Below, in pieces: positions 42,904-52,124 of a stretch of 57,548 nt of DNA. The notes under the pieces were generated by a model. It was not told the origin of the DNA and made no database searches. It saw only the letters and a list, made by a program, of their open reading frames with translations. The stretch's first letter is position 1, and every line of letters begins with the position of its first letter. This stretch comes from Anaerolinea sp. (GTDB taxonomy: Bacteria; Chloroflexota; Anaerolineae; Anaerolineales; Villigracilaceae), in NCBI GenBank assembly GCA_020719725.1, contig DYPU01000005.1:1-57548 (forward strand). The letters are read 5' to 3'. The position numbers were made by a program, and so were the translations under genes.

Positions 42904-44802
42904 ATGTCTCAAAAACCAAGTTTAAAACAGAAATTGAATTATTTGTTCGATAACCTCATGGCTGCCGGAACCCCGGCCATGATCGGGATGCTGGCGCTGC
43001 TTTCGCTGGTGATCGTTGTGGTGGCCGGGGCTGTTATCCGCATTTTGAGTATTACGCAGGAAGATGGCGCGCCGCTGGGATTTGGCGAAGCCATTTGGAT
43101 GAGCCTGATGCGTACTCTCGACGCTGGAACGATGGGCGGCGATAGTGGGCCAGGCTTCCGTTTTGTGATGCTGCTGGTCACGCTGGGGGGTGTTTTTGTC
43201 GTTTCGAGCCTGATCGGTGTGCTGAGCGCCGGGGTTGAAAGCAAGCTGGAAGAACTGCGCAAAGGCCGCTCGGTGGTCTTGGAAAATGGTCATACGGTTA
43301 TTTTGGGCTGGTCGCCGCAGGTTTTTACCATTATTTCAGAGCTGGTTGAATCGAATAGCAATCAAAAACGGGCTTCCATCGCCATTTTGTCCGAGATGGA
43401 TAAAGTGGAAATGGAAGATGAAATTCGGGCCAGAATTCTCAACCTGAAAACCACGCGCATTATTTGCCGCTCCGGCAATCCGATGGATCCGACGGATTTG
43501 GAACTTGTCAGCCCGCATTCGGCGCGTTCCATTATCGTCATTCCTCCCGATAGCGATTCCCCCGACACCTTTGTCATTAAGACCGTTTTGGCGATCACCA
43601 ATAATCCCAACCGGCACGCTGGGCCGTATCATATCGTGACCCAACTGCGCGAACAGAAAAATCAGACTGTCGTCAAGATGATTGGGATGCGCGACCAAAT
43701 TAACGCGGTCATGATGGGCGAGTTGATTGCGCGCGTTACGGCGCAGACCTCGCGGCTTTCGGGGCTTTCGGTGGTTTATACCGAGATGATGAACTTTGGC
43801 GGCGATGAGATTTACTTTAAGGAAGAACCTTCCCTTTCAGGCCGGATTTTTGGCGATTCGCTTTTGGCATTTGAAGATTCAACGGTGATGGGCATTAGCC
43901 GCGCGAACGGCTCGGTTCTACTTAACCCGCCAATGGACACCCGTTACGAGCCGGGCGATAAAGTAATTGCCATTTCGGCAGATGACGATACCGTTAAACT
44001 TTCTGGGCTGAATTTGTTTCCCGTTCAAGAGGCCGCGCTGCGTGCCAATGGACATCCGCCCACCCCGATTGCTGAAAAAGCCTTGCTTTTGGGCTGGAAT
44101 CCGCGCGCGGGAATTATCCTGAAAGAGCTGGATACGTATGTTGCCAAAGGTTCGCTGGCGCTGATTGTGGCAGATGAAGCCTTTGAGAAAGATGTTCGGG
44201 CTTGCGTAAAACTTTCCAGCCAGAAAGTTAATTTCCTGGCTGGAGATACCACCGACCGCGATTTGCTCGATTCACTAAAAATTGAAGACTACGATCATGT
44301 CATTGTGCTGGCTGACACCACTGTGCCGGTGCAAGACTCGGATGCGCGTACGCTGGTGACTCTGCTACACCTGCGCGACATTGCCTCGCGCGATGAGACT
44401 CCCTTCTCCATTGTCAGCGAAATGCTCGATCTGCGTAACCGCGAATTGGCCGAAGTGACCCAGGTAGATGATTTTATCGTCAGCGATCATTTGATTTCGC
44501 TGATGACGGCCCAGCTTTCCGAAAATGCCGATTTGATGGGTGTCTTTACAGACCTGTTTGATCCTGAAGGGTCTGAAATCTATCTTAAACCCATTGAACA
44601 GTATGTGGCGCTAGGGGAACCGGTCAATTTTTACACGGTGGTCGAAGCAGCCCGGCGGCGCGGAGAAACAGCCCTTGGCTATCGGATCGAGACCGAACAT
44701 AGTGATTCGAAAAAGTCGTATGGGGTTTACACCAATCCCAAAAAATCTAATGTGATTACGTTTACAGCCGAAGATAAGATTATCGTTTTGGCCGAAAATT
44801 AA
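42904..44802 (+). CDS. CASTOR/POLLUX-type ion channel with two RCK (TrkA-N) domains
   Basis: 632 residues. The two membrane helices (about 22-46 and 84-108) flank a pore-helix segment with SLMRTLDAGTMGGDSG, the characteristic pore of the CASTOR/POLLUX family. Two cytoplasmic RCK/TrkA-N-like domains follow, at about 120-260 (HTVILGWSPQVFTIISELV) and 385-510 (ALLLGWNPRAGIILKEL). Plant relatives are nuclear calcium/potassium channels in symbiosis; bacterial members are poorly known. ATG 42904 has GGAGGAG 8 bases upstream. A terminator follows; the SPFH gene is next. Confidence 0.85.
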   Translation: MSQKPSLKQKLNYLFDNLMAAGTPAMIGMLALLSLVIVVVAGAVIRILSITQEDGAPLGFGEAIWMSLMRTLDAGTMGGDSGPGFRFVMLLVTLGGVFVVSSLIGVLSAGVESKLEELRKGRSVVLENGHTVILGWSPQVFTIISELVESNSNQKRASIAILSEMDKVEMEDEIRARILNLKTTRIICRSGNPMDPTDLELVSPHSARSIIVIPPDSDSPDTFVIKTVLAITNNPNRHAGPYHIVTQLREQKNQTVVKMIGMRDQINAVMMGELIARVTAQTSRLSGLSVVYTEMMNFGGDEIYFKEEPSLSGRIFGDSLLAFEDSTVMGISRANGSVLLNPPMDTRYEPGDKVIAISADDDTVKLSGLNLFPVQEAALRANGHPPTPIAEKALLLGWNPRAGIILKELDTYVAKGSLALIVADEAFEKDVRACVKLSSQKVNFLAGDTTDRDLLDSLKIEDYDHVIVLADTTVPVQDSDARTLVTLLHLRDIASRDETPFSIVSEMLDLRNRELAEVTQVDDFIVSDHLISLMTAQLSENADLMGVFTDLFDPEGSEIYLKPIEQYVALGEPVNFYTVVEAARRRGETALGYRIETEHSDSKKSYGVYTNPKKSNVITFTAEDKIIVLAEN

Positions 44803-44837
44803 AAAAAAGGCGAAGGTTTTTGACCTTCGCCTTTTTT
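44803..44837 (+). terminator. Intrinsic terminator after the channel gene
   Basis: AAAAAAGGCGAAGG (44803-44816) pairs with CCTTCGCCTTTTTT (44824-44837) around TTTTTGA. The stem is 14 bp and includes the T-run. Confidence 0.88.
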
Positions 44838-44899
44838 ACAACGTGATTGGTTTGTGACGCGTATATCTTTTGGCGCAAATGCGCAAAAAAGGAGAAAGA

Positions 44900-46909
44900 A
44901 TGACTATTGCAGCAGTTTCTCTACTGTGCCTGACAGTTTTTGTTGTTTTTCTGTTTTTTCTGTTGCTGTCTGGTATCCGTTTTATCCCCAATAACCGCAT
45001 CGGTTTGGTCGAAAAACGATTTAGCGGCAAGGGGTCTGTCAAATCGGGGTTGATCGCGCTCAACGGCGAGGCTGGTTATCAGCCGCAAGTCTTGCGCGGT
45101 GGCCTGCATTATCTAATGCCAATCCAGTATGTCGTTCATACCATGCCCTTGGTGACGATTTCTCAGGGCAAAATTGGGTATATTTTTGCCCGCGATGGGT
45201 TGCAGCTTGATCCGGCGCAGGTGCTGGCTTCGAATGCCACAGTTCAGGATTTTCAGGATGTGCAAGCCTTCTTGAAAAATGGCGGTCAGCGTGGCCCACA
45301 GCGCCGCATTTTGCGCGAAGGTACCTACGCTTTCAACCTGGTTCAATTTGTGGTGATTACCGAAGAACGGGTTTTTTCTTTGCCCCTTAGCCGTGAAGAT
45401 AGTGACGTGATCTTACGCATGGCCGAAGTGATCAAAGAGCGCGGCGGTTTTCGCCCGGTGGTCATCAAAGATACCGATGACATGATCGGTATCGTCACCG
45501 TTCACGATGGCCTTTCGCTCGGACAGGGTGAGATCATCGCCCCGGTGGTTGGAGATGACCCGGCCCAAGCAGAAACTTATCATAATAAATTTCAGGATGC
45601 TGATCATTTCTTGCAAGCTGGTGGTATGCGGGGGCGTCAGTTGCAAGTGCTGGTGGAAGGCACCTACTATGTCAACCGCCTGTTTGCAACCGTCGAAATG
45701 ATCAAGAAGACCATCATTGAGGTTGGTAATGTGGGCGTGGTGGTCTCGTATACCGGCACAACCGGCGCAGACCTTTCGGGTTCAGAATATCGGCATGGAG
45801 AATTGGTGCTCAAGGGTAACCGGGGTGTTTGGAGCGAGGCGCTTATGCCCGGCAAGTACGCCTTCAACACCTACGCCGGTAAAGTCATTGCCGTTCCGAC
45901 CACAAACTTTATCTTGAAGTGGATTCGTAGTGAGGTTGGTTCGCACAATTTCGATGAAAACTTGAGTGAAGTTTCACTCATCACCAAAGATGCCTTTGAG
46001 CCATCTCTGCCGCTTTCGGTTGTTGTGCATATTGATTACCAGAAAGCTCCGCTCGTCATTCAGCGTTTTGGCGATATCAAAAAACTGGTTGAGCAGACCC
46101 TTGACCCAATGGTTGCGGCCTATTTCAAGAACATTGGTCAGACCCGCACCCTTATTCAGCTTTTACAAGAGCGCAGTGCCATCCAGCAACAGGCCAGCAC
46201 AGAGATGAAACTGAAGTTTGAGCACTATAACCTGCAATTAGAGGAAGTGCTGATTGGAACTCCGGCCTCACCCGCTGGAGATACTCAGATCGAGACCATC
46301 CTGACCCAATTACGTTCCAGGCAGGTCGCCACTGAACAGGTTGAAACCTACAATCGTCAGCAGACTGCCGCCGTCAAAGAACGTGAACTGCGCGAAGCTG
46401 AATCGCGCGCGCAGATGCAGACCAAGATGACGGAAGCCGAGTTGAGCATTAATATCCAGAGCAATCAGGGTAAGGCAGAATACCAGCGTTCCATTCAGCA
46501 GGCCGCTCAAATCCGCGCTTTGGCAGAAGCCGAAGCGGAAAAAATCGCTAGAATTGGTGTCGCCCAGGCCCTCGCTACAGAGGAACAAGTCCGCGCTTAC
46601 GGTGGGCCGCAGTTCCAGGTGACACAACAAGTGCTGAATCGTTTCTCGGAGGCCATTCAAGAATCGGGTGTGGACGTGGTGCCTCGCATTATGGTGACGG
46701 GCGGCGGCAACGCGGAAGGCGGTTCTGGCACCTCTGGCAGTATCATGGAAGCCTTGCTAACAATGCTGCTCTCGGAGCGCTACAGCAGCCTGGCAGGTGA
46801 TTCTGCAAAGGAAGAGCGCACACCCGAAGCCGATGCTCTGCGCCAACAGATTTATCAAAGTATAAAAAACAAACCCTCCAGCACTGGCGGAGTGGAACAG
46901 GCCAAGTAG
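44900..46909 (+). CDS. SPFH/band-7 domain protein with internal repeats
   Basis: 669 residues. One N-terminal membrane helix (3-25) is followed by four related units, each opening IG or VG and ending in a conserved turn: about 34-88, 92-156 (GGQRGPQRRILREGTYAFN), 197-268 (GGMRGRQLQVLVEGTYYVN) and 278-334 (GNRGVWSEALMPGKYAFN). A band-7 core continues to about 440, then a long coiled coil (465-560, Gln/Glu/Ala rich) and a Gly-rich tail. Flotillin-like proteins scaffold membrane microdomains. ATG 44900 has GGAG at 6 bases. The preceding gene is a channel, which it might organise (inference). Confidence 0.8.
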   Translation: MTIAAVSLLCLTVFVVFLFFLLLSGIRFIPNNRIGLVEKRFSGKGSVKSGLIALNGEAGYQPQVLRGGLHYLMPIQYVVHTMPLVTISQGKIGYIFARDGLQLDPAQVLASNATVQDFQDVQAFLKNGGQRGPQRRILREGTYAFNLVQFVVITEERVFSLPLSREDSDVILRMAEVIKERGGFRPVVIKDTDDMIGIVTVHDGLSLGQGEIIAPVVGDDPAQAETYHNKFQDADHFLQAGGMRGRQLQVLVEGTYYVNRLFATVEMIKKTIIEVGNVGVVVSYTGTTGADLSGSEYRHGELVLKGNRGVWSEALMPGKYAFNTYAGKVIAVPTTNFILKWIRSEVGSHNFDENLSEVSLITKDAFEPSLPLSVVVHIDYQKAPLVIQRFGDIKKLVEQTLDPMVAAYFKNIGQTRTLIQLLQERSAIQQQASTEMKLKFEHYNLQLEEVLIGTPASPAGDTQIETILTQLRSRQVATEQVETYNRQQTAAVKERELREAESRAQMQTKMTEAELSINIQSNQGKAEYQRSIQQAAQIRALAEAEAEKIARIGVAQALATEEQVRAYGGPQFQVTQQVLNRFSEAIQESGVDVVPRIMVTGGGNAEGGSGTSGSIMEALLTMLLSERYSSLAGDSAKEERTPEADALRQQIYQSIKNKPSSTGGVEQAK

Positions 46910-46947
46910 GTTGTTTTCAAAAGCAACTGGTTTTAGAAATATGAGTT

Positions 46948-46991
46948 GTTAAATAAAAAATCCGCCCAACCAGGCGGATTTTTTATTTAAC
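46948..46991. terminator. 19-bp bidirectional terminator
   Basis: GTTAAATAAAAAATCCGCC (46948-46966) pairs perfectly with 46973-46991. T-runs lie in both directions. It separates the SPFH gene from the convergent esterase gene. Confidence 0.9.
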
Positions 46992-47020
46992 GTTTTGCAA
47001 AAGGTCTCAAACTGTCGTTT

Positions 47021-47887
47021 TTACCCGGTGATATTGGTATCCTGGCGCAAAATTGGCCCCAACAAAAATTCCAGCGGGATATGCGCCCGTTTGCGCCAGG
47101 AAATTTCGTTGTGGGCCGCGCCGGAAAATTTTTGAGTAACCCAATCCTGGCCGAAGACATACCCGGCAGTCCGCATTTTTTCATCCATCTGGGTTTGCCA
47201 GGGTTCGTAGGCTGCATCCAGGGTTTCGGTGCCAAAGTCGAAGTAAAGTTTGTGTGTGCCAGGCTTTGGTAAAACGCTGCCGAAATAATCGATTAGCAGG
47301 CTTTCCCCGGCGGGCCAATGAGTGGAAATGCAGCCCGCGCCGCCGAAGATGTGCGGATATTCTGTCAGCGCATACAGTGAGATGAGGCCGCCCATACTGG
47401 AACCCATGATAAAAGTGGCAGATTGTTCGGGCCGGGTGCGGTAAGCGGCATCGATGAAGGGTTTTAGTTCATTGACCAGAAAGCGCAGATAGACATCTGA
47501 ACAGATTTCTCCGGGCAGACGGTTAGCGAAACGAGCGGCAAATTCGCGGCCCTGTGGCGTTTGGGCCGGTTTTTGGGGTAGATACTCGCCCCAGCGATTC
47601 TCACCAACATTCCAGAGTCCAACCACAATCAGCCCCGGGATTTTTTTCGTTTCCATTAGCCCGGCGATGGCTTGATCCATTGCCCAGGGTTCTCTGGCGT
47701 AGGCGTTTTCGGGCAGGAACAGGTTTTGGCCGTCGTGCATGTAGAGCACCGGGTAACGGTCTGCGCTTGAATTTTCGTATCCTGGCGGCAGCCAGATATC
47801 AATAGGCCGGGCGGGGAGAAATTGGGTTGGAAAGTTTTTGTAGCGCAGGAGTGTGCCGGTAGAAATGGCAAGCGCAAGGGGCTGCAT
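47021..47887 (-). CDS. Putative esterase, alpha/beta hydrolase (PF00756-like)
   Basis: 288 residues. The N-terminal strand pattern is RPIDIWLPPGYENSSADRYPVLYMHDGQNLF; this opening and the nucleophile elbow FIMGSSMGGLISLYAL (Ser in GxSxG near 163) are those of the esterase D/ferric enterobactin esterase-like family. A His near the end (GAAHNEISWRKR) completes the triad. It probably hydrolyses esters in the cytoplasm; no signal peptide is seen. AGGA lies 7 bases before ATG 47887. Confidence 0.85.
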   Translation of the reverse strand: MQPLALAISTGTLLRYKNFPTQFLPARPIDIWLPPGYENSSADRYPVLYMHDGQNLFLPENAYAREPWAMDQAIAGLMETKKIPGLIVVGLWNVGENRWGEYLPQKPAQTPQGREFAARFANRLPGEICSDVYLRFLVNELKPFIDAAYRTRPEQSATFIMGSSMGGLISLYALTEYPHIFGGAGCISTHWPAGESLLIDYFGSVLPKPGTHKLYFDFGTETLDAAYEPWQTQMDEKMRTAGYVFGQDWVTQKFSGAAHNEISWRKRAHIPLEFLLGPILRQDTNITG

Positions 47888-47925
47888 GGGGGTATCCTGA
47901 GGTTGGTGTGGGCCGCATGAAGGCG

Positions 47926-49275
47926 CTAATCATCTACATACGGGACGTAATCGGCGCGGGCCACGCCCTGTTCGATGGCTTTTTGGGCCACGGCGCGGGC
48001 TACTGCCTGGTGGACGCTTTTATCGAGCGGATTGGGCACCAGGTCGGAGCCGGTGGTCATATCGGCGATGGTGTAGGCGGCTGCGGCCAGCATTTCGTAG
48101 GTGATTTCACGGGCATTAGAATCAACTGCGCCGCGGAAAATGCCAGGAAAGCCCAACACGTTATTGACAGATTTTCCATCGGCGGCAAAGGCTGCGCCGT
48201 GCGCCAGCGCTACTTCTGGTTCAATTTCGGCATTGGGGTTCGAGAGTGCCAAAATAATTTGGCCTTTTCGTACCATTTCGGGCTTAATCAGGCCGGGCGC
48301 GCCGGTGGTGGCGATGACAATATCGCAAGTTTGCATAATTTCGCGTAGATTGGATGGTTTTCCACCTGCCAGGGCCAGCCGATTGATGGCTTCCGGGTTC
48401 AGGTCTGCGCCCCAGACCGGGTTGCCGGTCATGCGCATCAGCATTTTGGCGGTGGCGAATCCGGCTGCGCCCAGCCCAATTTGGCCGATTTTGGCGCTGG
48501 AAAGGTAGGTTCCGGTTTGACGTGAGGCGACCATCAGCGCGGCAGTGGTGACGACGGCGGTTCCGTGCTGGTCATCGTGTAAGACCGGAATATCAAGCAT
48601 TTTTTGCAGGCGTTGTTCTATTTCAAAGCAGCGCGGCGCAGAAATATCTTCCAGTTGGATGGCTGCGAAGGTTGGGGCGATGTTGGCAACGGTGTGGATG
48701 ATTTCTTCGGTGTCTTTGGTGTTTAATAAAATAGGAATGCCTGATAGTCCTACCAGGGTTTCCATCAGCATGGCTTTGCCTTCCATGACCGGCATTCCGG
48801 CCAGCGGGCCAATATCGCCCAGTCCCAGTACGGCTGTACCATCGGTCACGATGGCAACCATGTGGCTGGTGGAGGTGTACAGGTGGGCCAGGCTGGGGTC
48901 GCGGGCAATTTTTAGGCAGACTTCGGCTACGCCGGGGGTGTAGACTCGCCGCAAGACGGCCAGGGAAGTGATCGGGTAGCGAGAGCGGATGGCGATTTTG
49001 CCTTTCAGGTGCAGCTCCAGCACTTCGTCGCGCACATCCAAGACTTTGACGGTGGGGTGGCTGCGCATCGCTTCCAGAATGCGTTCCATGTGTTCGGGCG
49101 AATCGGCATAGATGGAAATATCGCGGACCACATTGAGCGAGGTTTCTGTCAGTAGTTGGATTGCGCCAACGCTGCCGCCTTCATCGGCAATCAGGGTTAG
49201 CAGGCGGGCCAGTGCGCCTACGCTTTGTTCGTTGCGAAAACGAACGGTACGCATCACTTTCGGTTCCCAGGGCAT
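47926..49275 (-). CDS. NAD-dependent malic enzyme with N-terminal ACT domain
   Basis: 449 residues. An ACT-like regulatory domain covers about 8-80 (TVRFRNEQSVGALARLLTLI). The malic enzyme follows: VYTPGVAEVCLKIA, VTDGTAVLGLGDIGPLAGMPVMEGKA, ISAPRCFEIEQRL, VLHDDQHGTAVVTTAAL (metal-binding) and the NAD-binding domain GQIGLGAAGFATAKML. It oxidatively decarboxylates malate to pyruvate. The ACT domain suggests allosteric control by an amino acid. ATG 49275 has AAGGATG upstream. The stop of the HAD gene is 2 bases upstream, so the two are co-transcribed. Confidence 0.92.
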   Translation of the reverse strand: MPWEPKVMRTVRFRNEQSVGALARLLTLIADEGGSVGAIQLLTETSLNVVRDISIYADSPEHMERILEAMRSHPTVKVLDVRDEVLELHLKGKIAIRSRYPITSLAVLRRVYTPGVAEVCLKIARDPSLAHLYTSTSHMVAIVTDGTAVLGLGDIGPLAGMPVMEGKAMLMETLVGLSGIPILLNTKDTEEIIHTVANIAPTFAAIQLEDISAPRCFEIEQRLQKMLDIPVLHDDQHGTAVVTTAALMVASRQTGTYLSSAKIGQIGLGAAGFATAKMLMRMTGNPVWGADLNPEAINRLALAGGKPSNLREIMQTCDIVIATTGAPGLIKPEMVRKGQIILALSNPNAEIEPEVALAHGAAFAADGKSVNNVLGFPGIFRGAVDSNAREITYEMLAAAAYTIADMTTGSDLVPNPLDKSVHQAVARAVAQKAIEQGVARADYVPYVDD

Positions 49276-49277
49276 GG

Positions 49278-50000
49278 TTACATCCTTTCGATCAGGTTGA
49301 AAATTTGAGAGTGGGTTTGGATTATGGGGCAATCGGCTTCGGGGAAGATATCGCCAGGGTCAAATAGGATGGGTAGCAACCCAGCCTGGCGCGCACCGAT
49401 AATATCAGCGTAGTAATTATCGCCAACGTAGATGGCTTGAGAGGCCTGAACATTGGCTTGTTGGACGGCGTGCAAGAAGATTTCTGGAGCTGGTTTCCAC
49501 GAGTCTACTTGCCCGGCGTATAGCGCAAAGTGAAAATGATGTAAGATTTCTTTTTGGAGCAGATAGTCTTCGAAGGCTTTATGACGATTTGAGACGACGG
49601 CTAGAATATAGCCTTGCTGGCGCAATCTGGTGAGGGTTGGGGCGACGTCTGCAAAGAGTGAATCTTGGGGCTGGTAATGCTCGTCCATGAAGTCGCTGAT
49701 TTGCGGGCCAAATTTCTTGGCGCAGGTTGTCGAACAGCCCAGCGCCAAAAGCTGTCGCTCAGAATAGTTGTGCCAGAAGGTGCGGTTTTCATGTTCGTCC
49801 TTAAACTGGGCCAGGTCGGCGCGAAGTTCGGCGGAGCTGGCCCAATAGGCGTGTTCCCAACGCGCTGAGCGCAGCCGGTTGGCGGGAGTGATCGTTAATC
49901 CAAGTTGCAGGGCGCGTTCTACAAAAAAGTCGCGCCCGGTGGGCTGGTTGTGACGTAGAGTACCGTCGAGGTCGTAGAAGATGGCTTTTGGGGTAGGCAT
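49278..50000 (-). CDS. HAD family hydrolase
   Basis: 240 residues. Motif 1 is FYDLDGTL (D10, D12), motif 2 is LAVVSNRHK (Ser near 136), motif 3 includes SWKPAPEIF (Lys), and motif 4 is YVGDNYYADIIGAR. The helical cap between motifs 1 and 2 (residues 17-110) is of the phosphoglycolate phosphatase/pyrophosphatase kind. It likely removes phosphate from a small substrate. It is transcribed with the malic enzyme gene. Confidence 0.88.
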   Translation of the reverse strand: MPTPKAIFYDLDGTLRHNQPTGRDFFVERALQLGLTITPANRLRSARWEHAYWASSAELRADLAQFKDEHENRTFWHNYSERQLLALGCSTTCAKKFGPQISDFMDEHYQPQDSLFADVAPTLTRLRQQGYILAVVSNRHKAFEDYLLQKEILHHFHFALYAGQVDSWKPAPEIFLHAVQQANVQASQAIYVGDNYYADIIGARQAGLLPILFDPGDIFPEADCPIIQTHSQIFNLIERM

Positions 50001-50040
50001 GGTTGGTTTAAAGGGTTTCAGGCTGAAAAGCTGGCTGGCA

Positions 50041-51015
50041 TCAGCCTCCGATTTGGTTCATGGCCCGGTTGAGTGGGATGTCGCCTTCGTCCAGGCCGTG
50101 ACCCCAGGGTTTGTTCCAGACTGCGCCCAAGATCATCTGACGCAGGTCTTCGAATGTTGCGCCGTTGCGCAGGGGTGTAAGCAGGTCAAATTCTTTTTCG
50201 CGCAGCAGGCACATTCGCAAAACGCCATCTGCGGTTAGCCGGGCGCGAGTGCAGGCCGAGCAGAAGGGAACGGTGACCGAAGATATGAAGCCGATCTCGC
50301 CCTGAGCGCCGCGAATGCGAAAGATGCGGGCTTCGCCATCGTAACGCTGGTTGGTTTCGAGTGGGCCAAATTCACATTCGATTTTGGCCTGAATTTGGGC
50401 AGCGGTGACGATTTGTTGGGTTTGGACAGTGGTAACTCCGGCAAAGGGCATCATTTCGATGAAACGCAATTGCCAGGATTTTTGCAATGTTAGGGCTGCC
50501 AGGTCAATGACATCTTCTTCATTGTAGCCTTTGACGATAACTGCGTTGAGCTTGATGGGGCTTAGTCCGGCTTCTTCGGCGGCTAAAATCCCCTGCCAGG
50601 CTTGTTCCAGCTTTCCCCAGTGTGTCAGCCGTTTGAATTTGAGCGCATCGAGGGTATCGATGCTGATATTGACATGCTGCAGTCCGGCTGCGGCCAGTGG
50701 CGCGGCCAAGCGCGGCAAGAGCAGTCCATTGGTGGTCATCGATAGGCTATGGATACCGGGCGTTTGGGCGATGCCGCGCACGATTTCGGTGATGTTAGCG
50801 CGCACGGTAGGTTCGCCGCCGGTGAGCCGAATTTTGTCGAAACCCAACTCGGCAAACAGACGGGCGAAGAGTAAAATTTCGTCGTCCTGCATTAGTTCTG
50901 CGTTGGCCCGAAAAGTTTGGTCTTCGGGCATACAATAGATACAGCGCAAGTTGCAGTGATCGGTGAGTGAAATGCGTAAGTAGTGAATTTTTCTGCCAAA
51001 GCGGTCGAATGTCAT
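50041..51015 (-). CDS. moaA: GTP 3',8-cyclase (molybdenum cofactor biosynthesis)
   Basis: 324 residues. The radical SAM motif CNLRCIYC gives C21, C25 and C28. A second iron-sulfur cluster lies in the C-terminus (CSACTRARLTADG, then C in LRMCLL). The protein ends in Gly-Gly (NQIGG), a known feature of MoaA. It makes the first intermediate of the molybdopterin pathway from GTP. ATG 51015 follows GAGG at 5 bases; a GTG 5 codons upstream is less likely. No other mo gene is seen here. Confidence 0.94.
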   Translation of the reverse strand: MTFDRFGRKIHYLRISLTDHCNLRCIYCMPEDQTFRANAELMQDDEILLFARLFAELGFDKIRLTGGEPTVRANITEIVRGIAQTPGIHSLSMTTNGLLLPRLAAPLAAAGLQHVNISIDTLDALKFKRLTHWGKLEQAWQGILAAEEAGLSPIKLNAVIVKGYNEEDVIDLAALTLQKSWQLRFIEMMPFAGVTTVQTQQIVTAAQIQAKIECEFGPLETNQRYDGEARIFRIRGAQGEIGFISSVTVPFCSACTRARLTADGVLRMCLLREKEFDLLTPLRNGATFEDLRQMILGAVWNKPWGHGLDEGDIPLNRAMNQIGG

Positions 51016-51047
51016 TGATGCCTCATACACCTTTAAAAGATGTCTGA

Positions 51048-51055
51048 ATTATACC
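51048..51055 (-). promoter_or_regulatory. moaA promoter (GGTATAATTCAG)
   Basis: On the minus strand GGTATAAT runs from 51055 to 51048, inside the sequence GGGTATAATTCAG, which is identical to that before pstS and the winged-helix regulator. Confidence 0.55.
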
Positions 51056-51142
51056 CGTCAGGTTGACGAGTGGCTGTTCAATAAGTTTGGGGATCAGTGT
51101 TTTTGATTTATCCAGATTATCCTCGCTTTTTTTCTTTGGCAG

Positions 51143-51148
51143 TATAAT
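51143..51148 (+). promoter_or_regulatory. -10 box upstream of the LysM protein
   Basis: TATAAT 80 bases before ATG 51229 predicts a leader of about 73 bases with no obvious Shine-Dalgarno site. Confidence 0.35.
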
Positions 51149-51228
51149 TTTTGGTGGTAAGATTAGTTCGCATTTTTTGATAGTGTTGCCATCGTTCTTT
51201 TATTCTCACACCAGAAAGCCCGGAAATT

Positions 51229-52119
51229 ATGTCTCCTAACGCCAAAACCAAAGATAAAACATCCTTATTTTGCCCTTATTTGGGCTTGAGAGAAGACCCC
51301 GGCAGCCTGGCTGCTTACCCATCTCCACACAATGTTTGCCATCGTTGCAGCCCGCCCAGCGTCCCTGTTTTGCACCATCAGAGCAGTACCTGTCTAACAT
51401 CCAATTACGCCACCTGCCCAGCCCAAACCGACTCGGCATTACCCCACGAACTGATTTTGCCTTCAACTAACCCGCGCCGGCCCCAGCAAAACACACCCAT
51501 TGTTTGGGGCGCTGCTGTTCTACTGGTCGGCGCTATTTTGGTTGCAATTGTTTTGTTTGCCACTAAAAACAATCGACCGGTTGTGGCCGCGCCGCTCGCC
51601 ACTGCCACTGTTGACGCAGCCCTCCCGGCTCCGCAAATTCGCTCCACTGAAGTTCAACCTACCCCCAGCAATACCCCTGAGCCGTCGCCAACAGCAACCC
51701 CCAGCCCTATTCCTACCCCCACCTTTACCAGTGAACCTCAGATTCAACCAGGGGTTCACAAATTGCAAAGTGAGCTTGGCGGTGACATAAAATTGATCAT
51801 GTACCGCATTCTGGATGGCGATCAACTGCCGATTGTGGCCCGGCGCTATCAGACCAGCCCCGAGGCCGTTCAAGCCATCAACTTTAAATCCGTCTATCCC
51901 TTGTGGGTCAACCATGTTATTGTCATCCCACTTAATACCGAAGATGTCACGGAACTGCCCAAATTTGAAGCGTACGAAATTACCGATGCTCAAATTGATT
52001 TGCAAAGCCTGGCAGAAATTCTAGGCGTCGATTCGGCTCAAATCAAATATTACAACCTCTGCCCGCAAAACTGCCTGGTTCAAAAAGGCGATTGGGTGCT
52101 CTTGCCGCGCCAACCTTAA
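51229..52119 (+). CDS. LysM protein with N-terminal Cys-rich module
   Basis: 296 residues. Residues 13-66 form a compact Cys-rich module: C15, C37, C40, C55 and C63, with H38 and H49/H50 nearby, opening CPYLGLREDPGS and YPSPHNVC. This order (CPYLGL... YPS..N.CH... HQ..CL... CP) looks like a metal-binding unit; I believe I have seen it before LysM domains in Chloroflexota proteins, but this is not verified. One helix (90-112) is followed by a Thr/Pro-rich stretch (120-165) and two LysM-like regions (about 185-235 and 240-295). The LysM part would be outside, binding peptidoglycan or glycans. ATG 51229. Confidence 0.7.
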   Translation: MSPNAKTKDKTSLFCPYLGLREDPGSLAAYPSPHNVCHRCSPPSVPVLHHQSSTCLTSNYATCPAQTDSALPHELILPSTNPRRPQQNTPIVWGAAVLLVGAILVAIVLFATKNNRPVVAAPLATATVDAALPAPQIRSTEVQPTPSNTPEPSPTATPSPIPTPTFTSEPQIQPGVHKLQSELGGDIKLIMYRILDGDQLPIVARRYQTSPEAVQAINFKSVYPLWVNHVIVIPLNTEDVTELPKFEAYEITDAQIDLQSLAEILGVDSAQIKYYNLCPQNCLVQKGDWVLLPRQP

Positions 52120-52124
52120 TTCTC

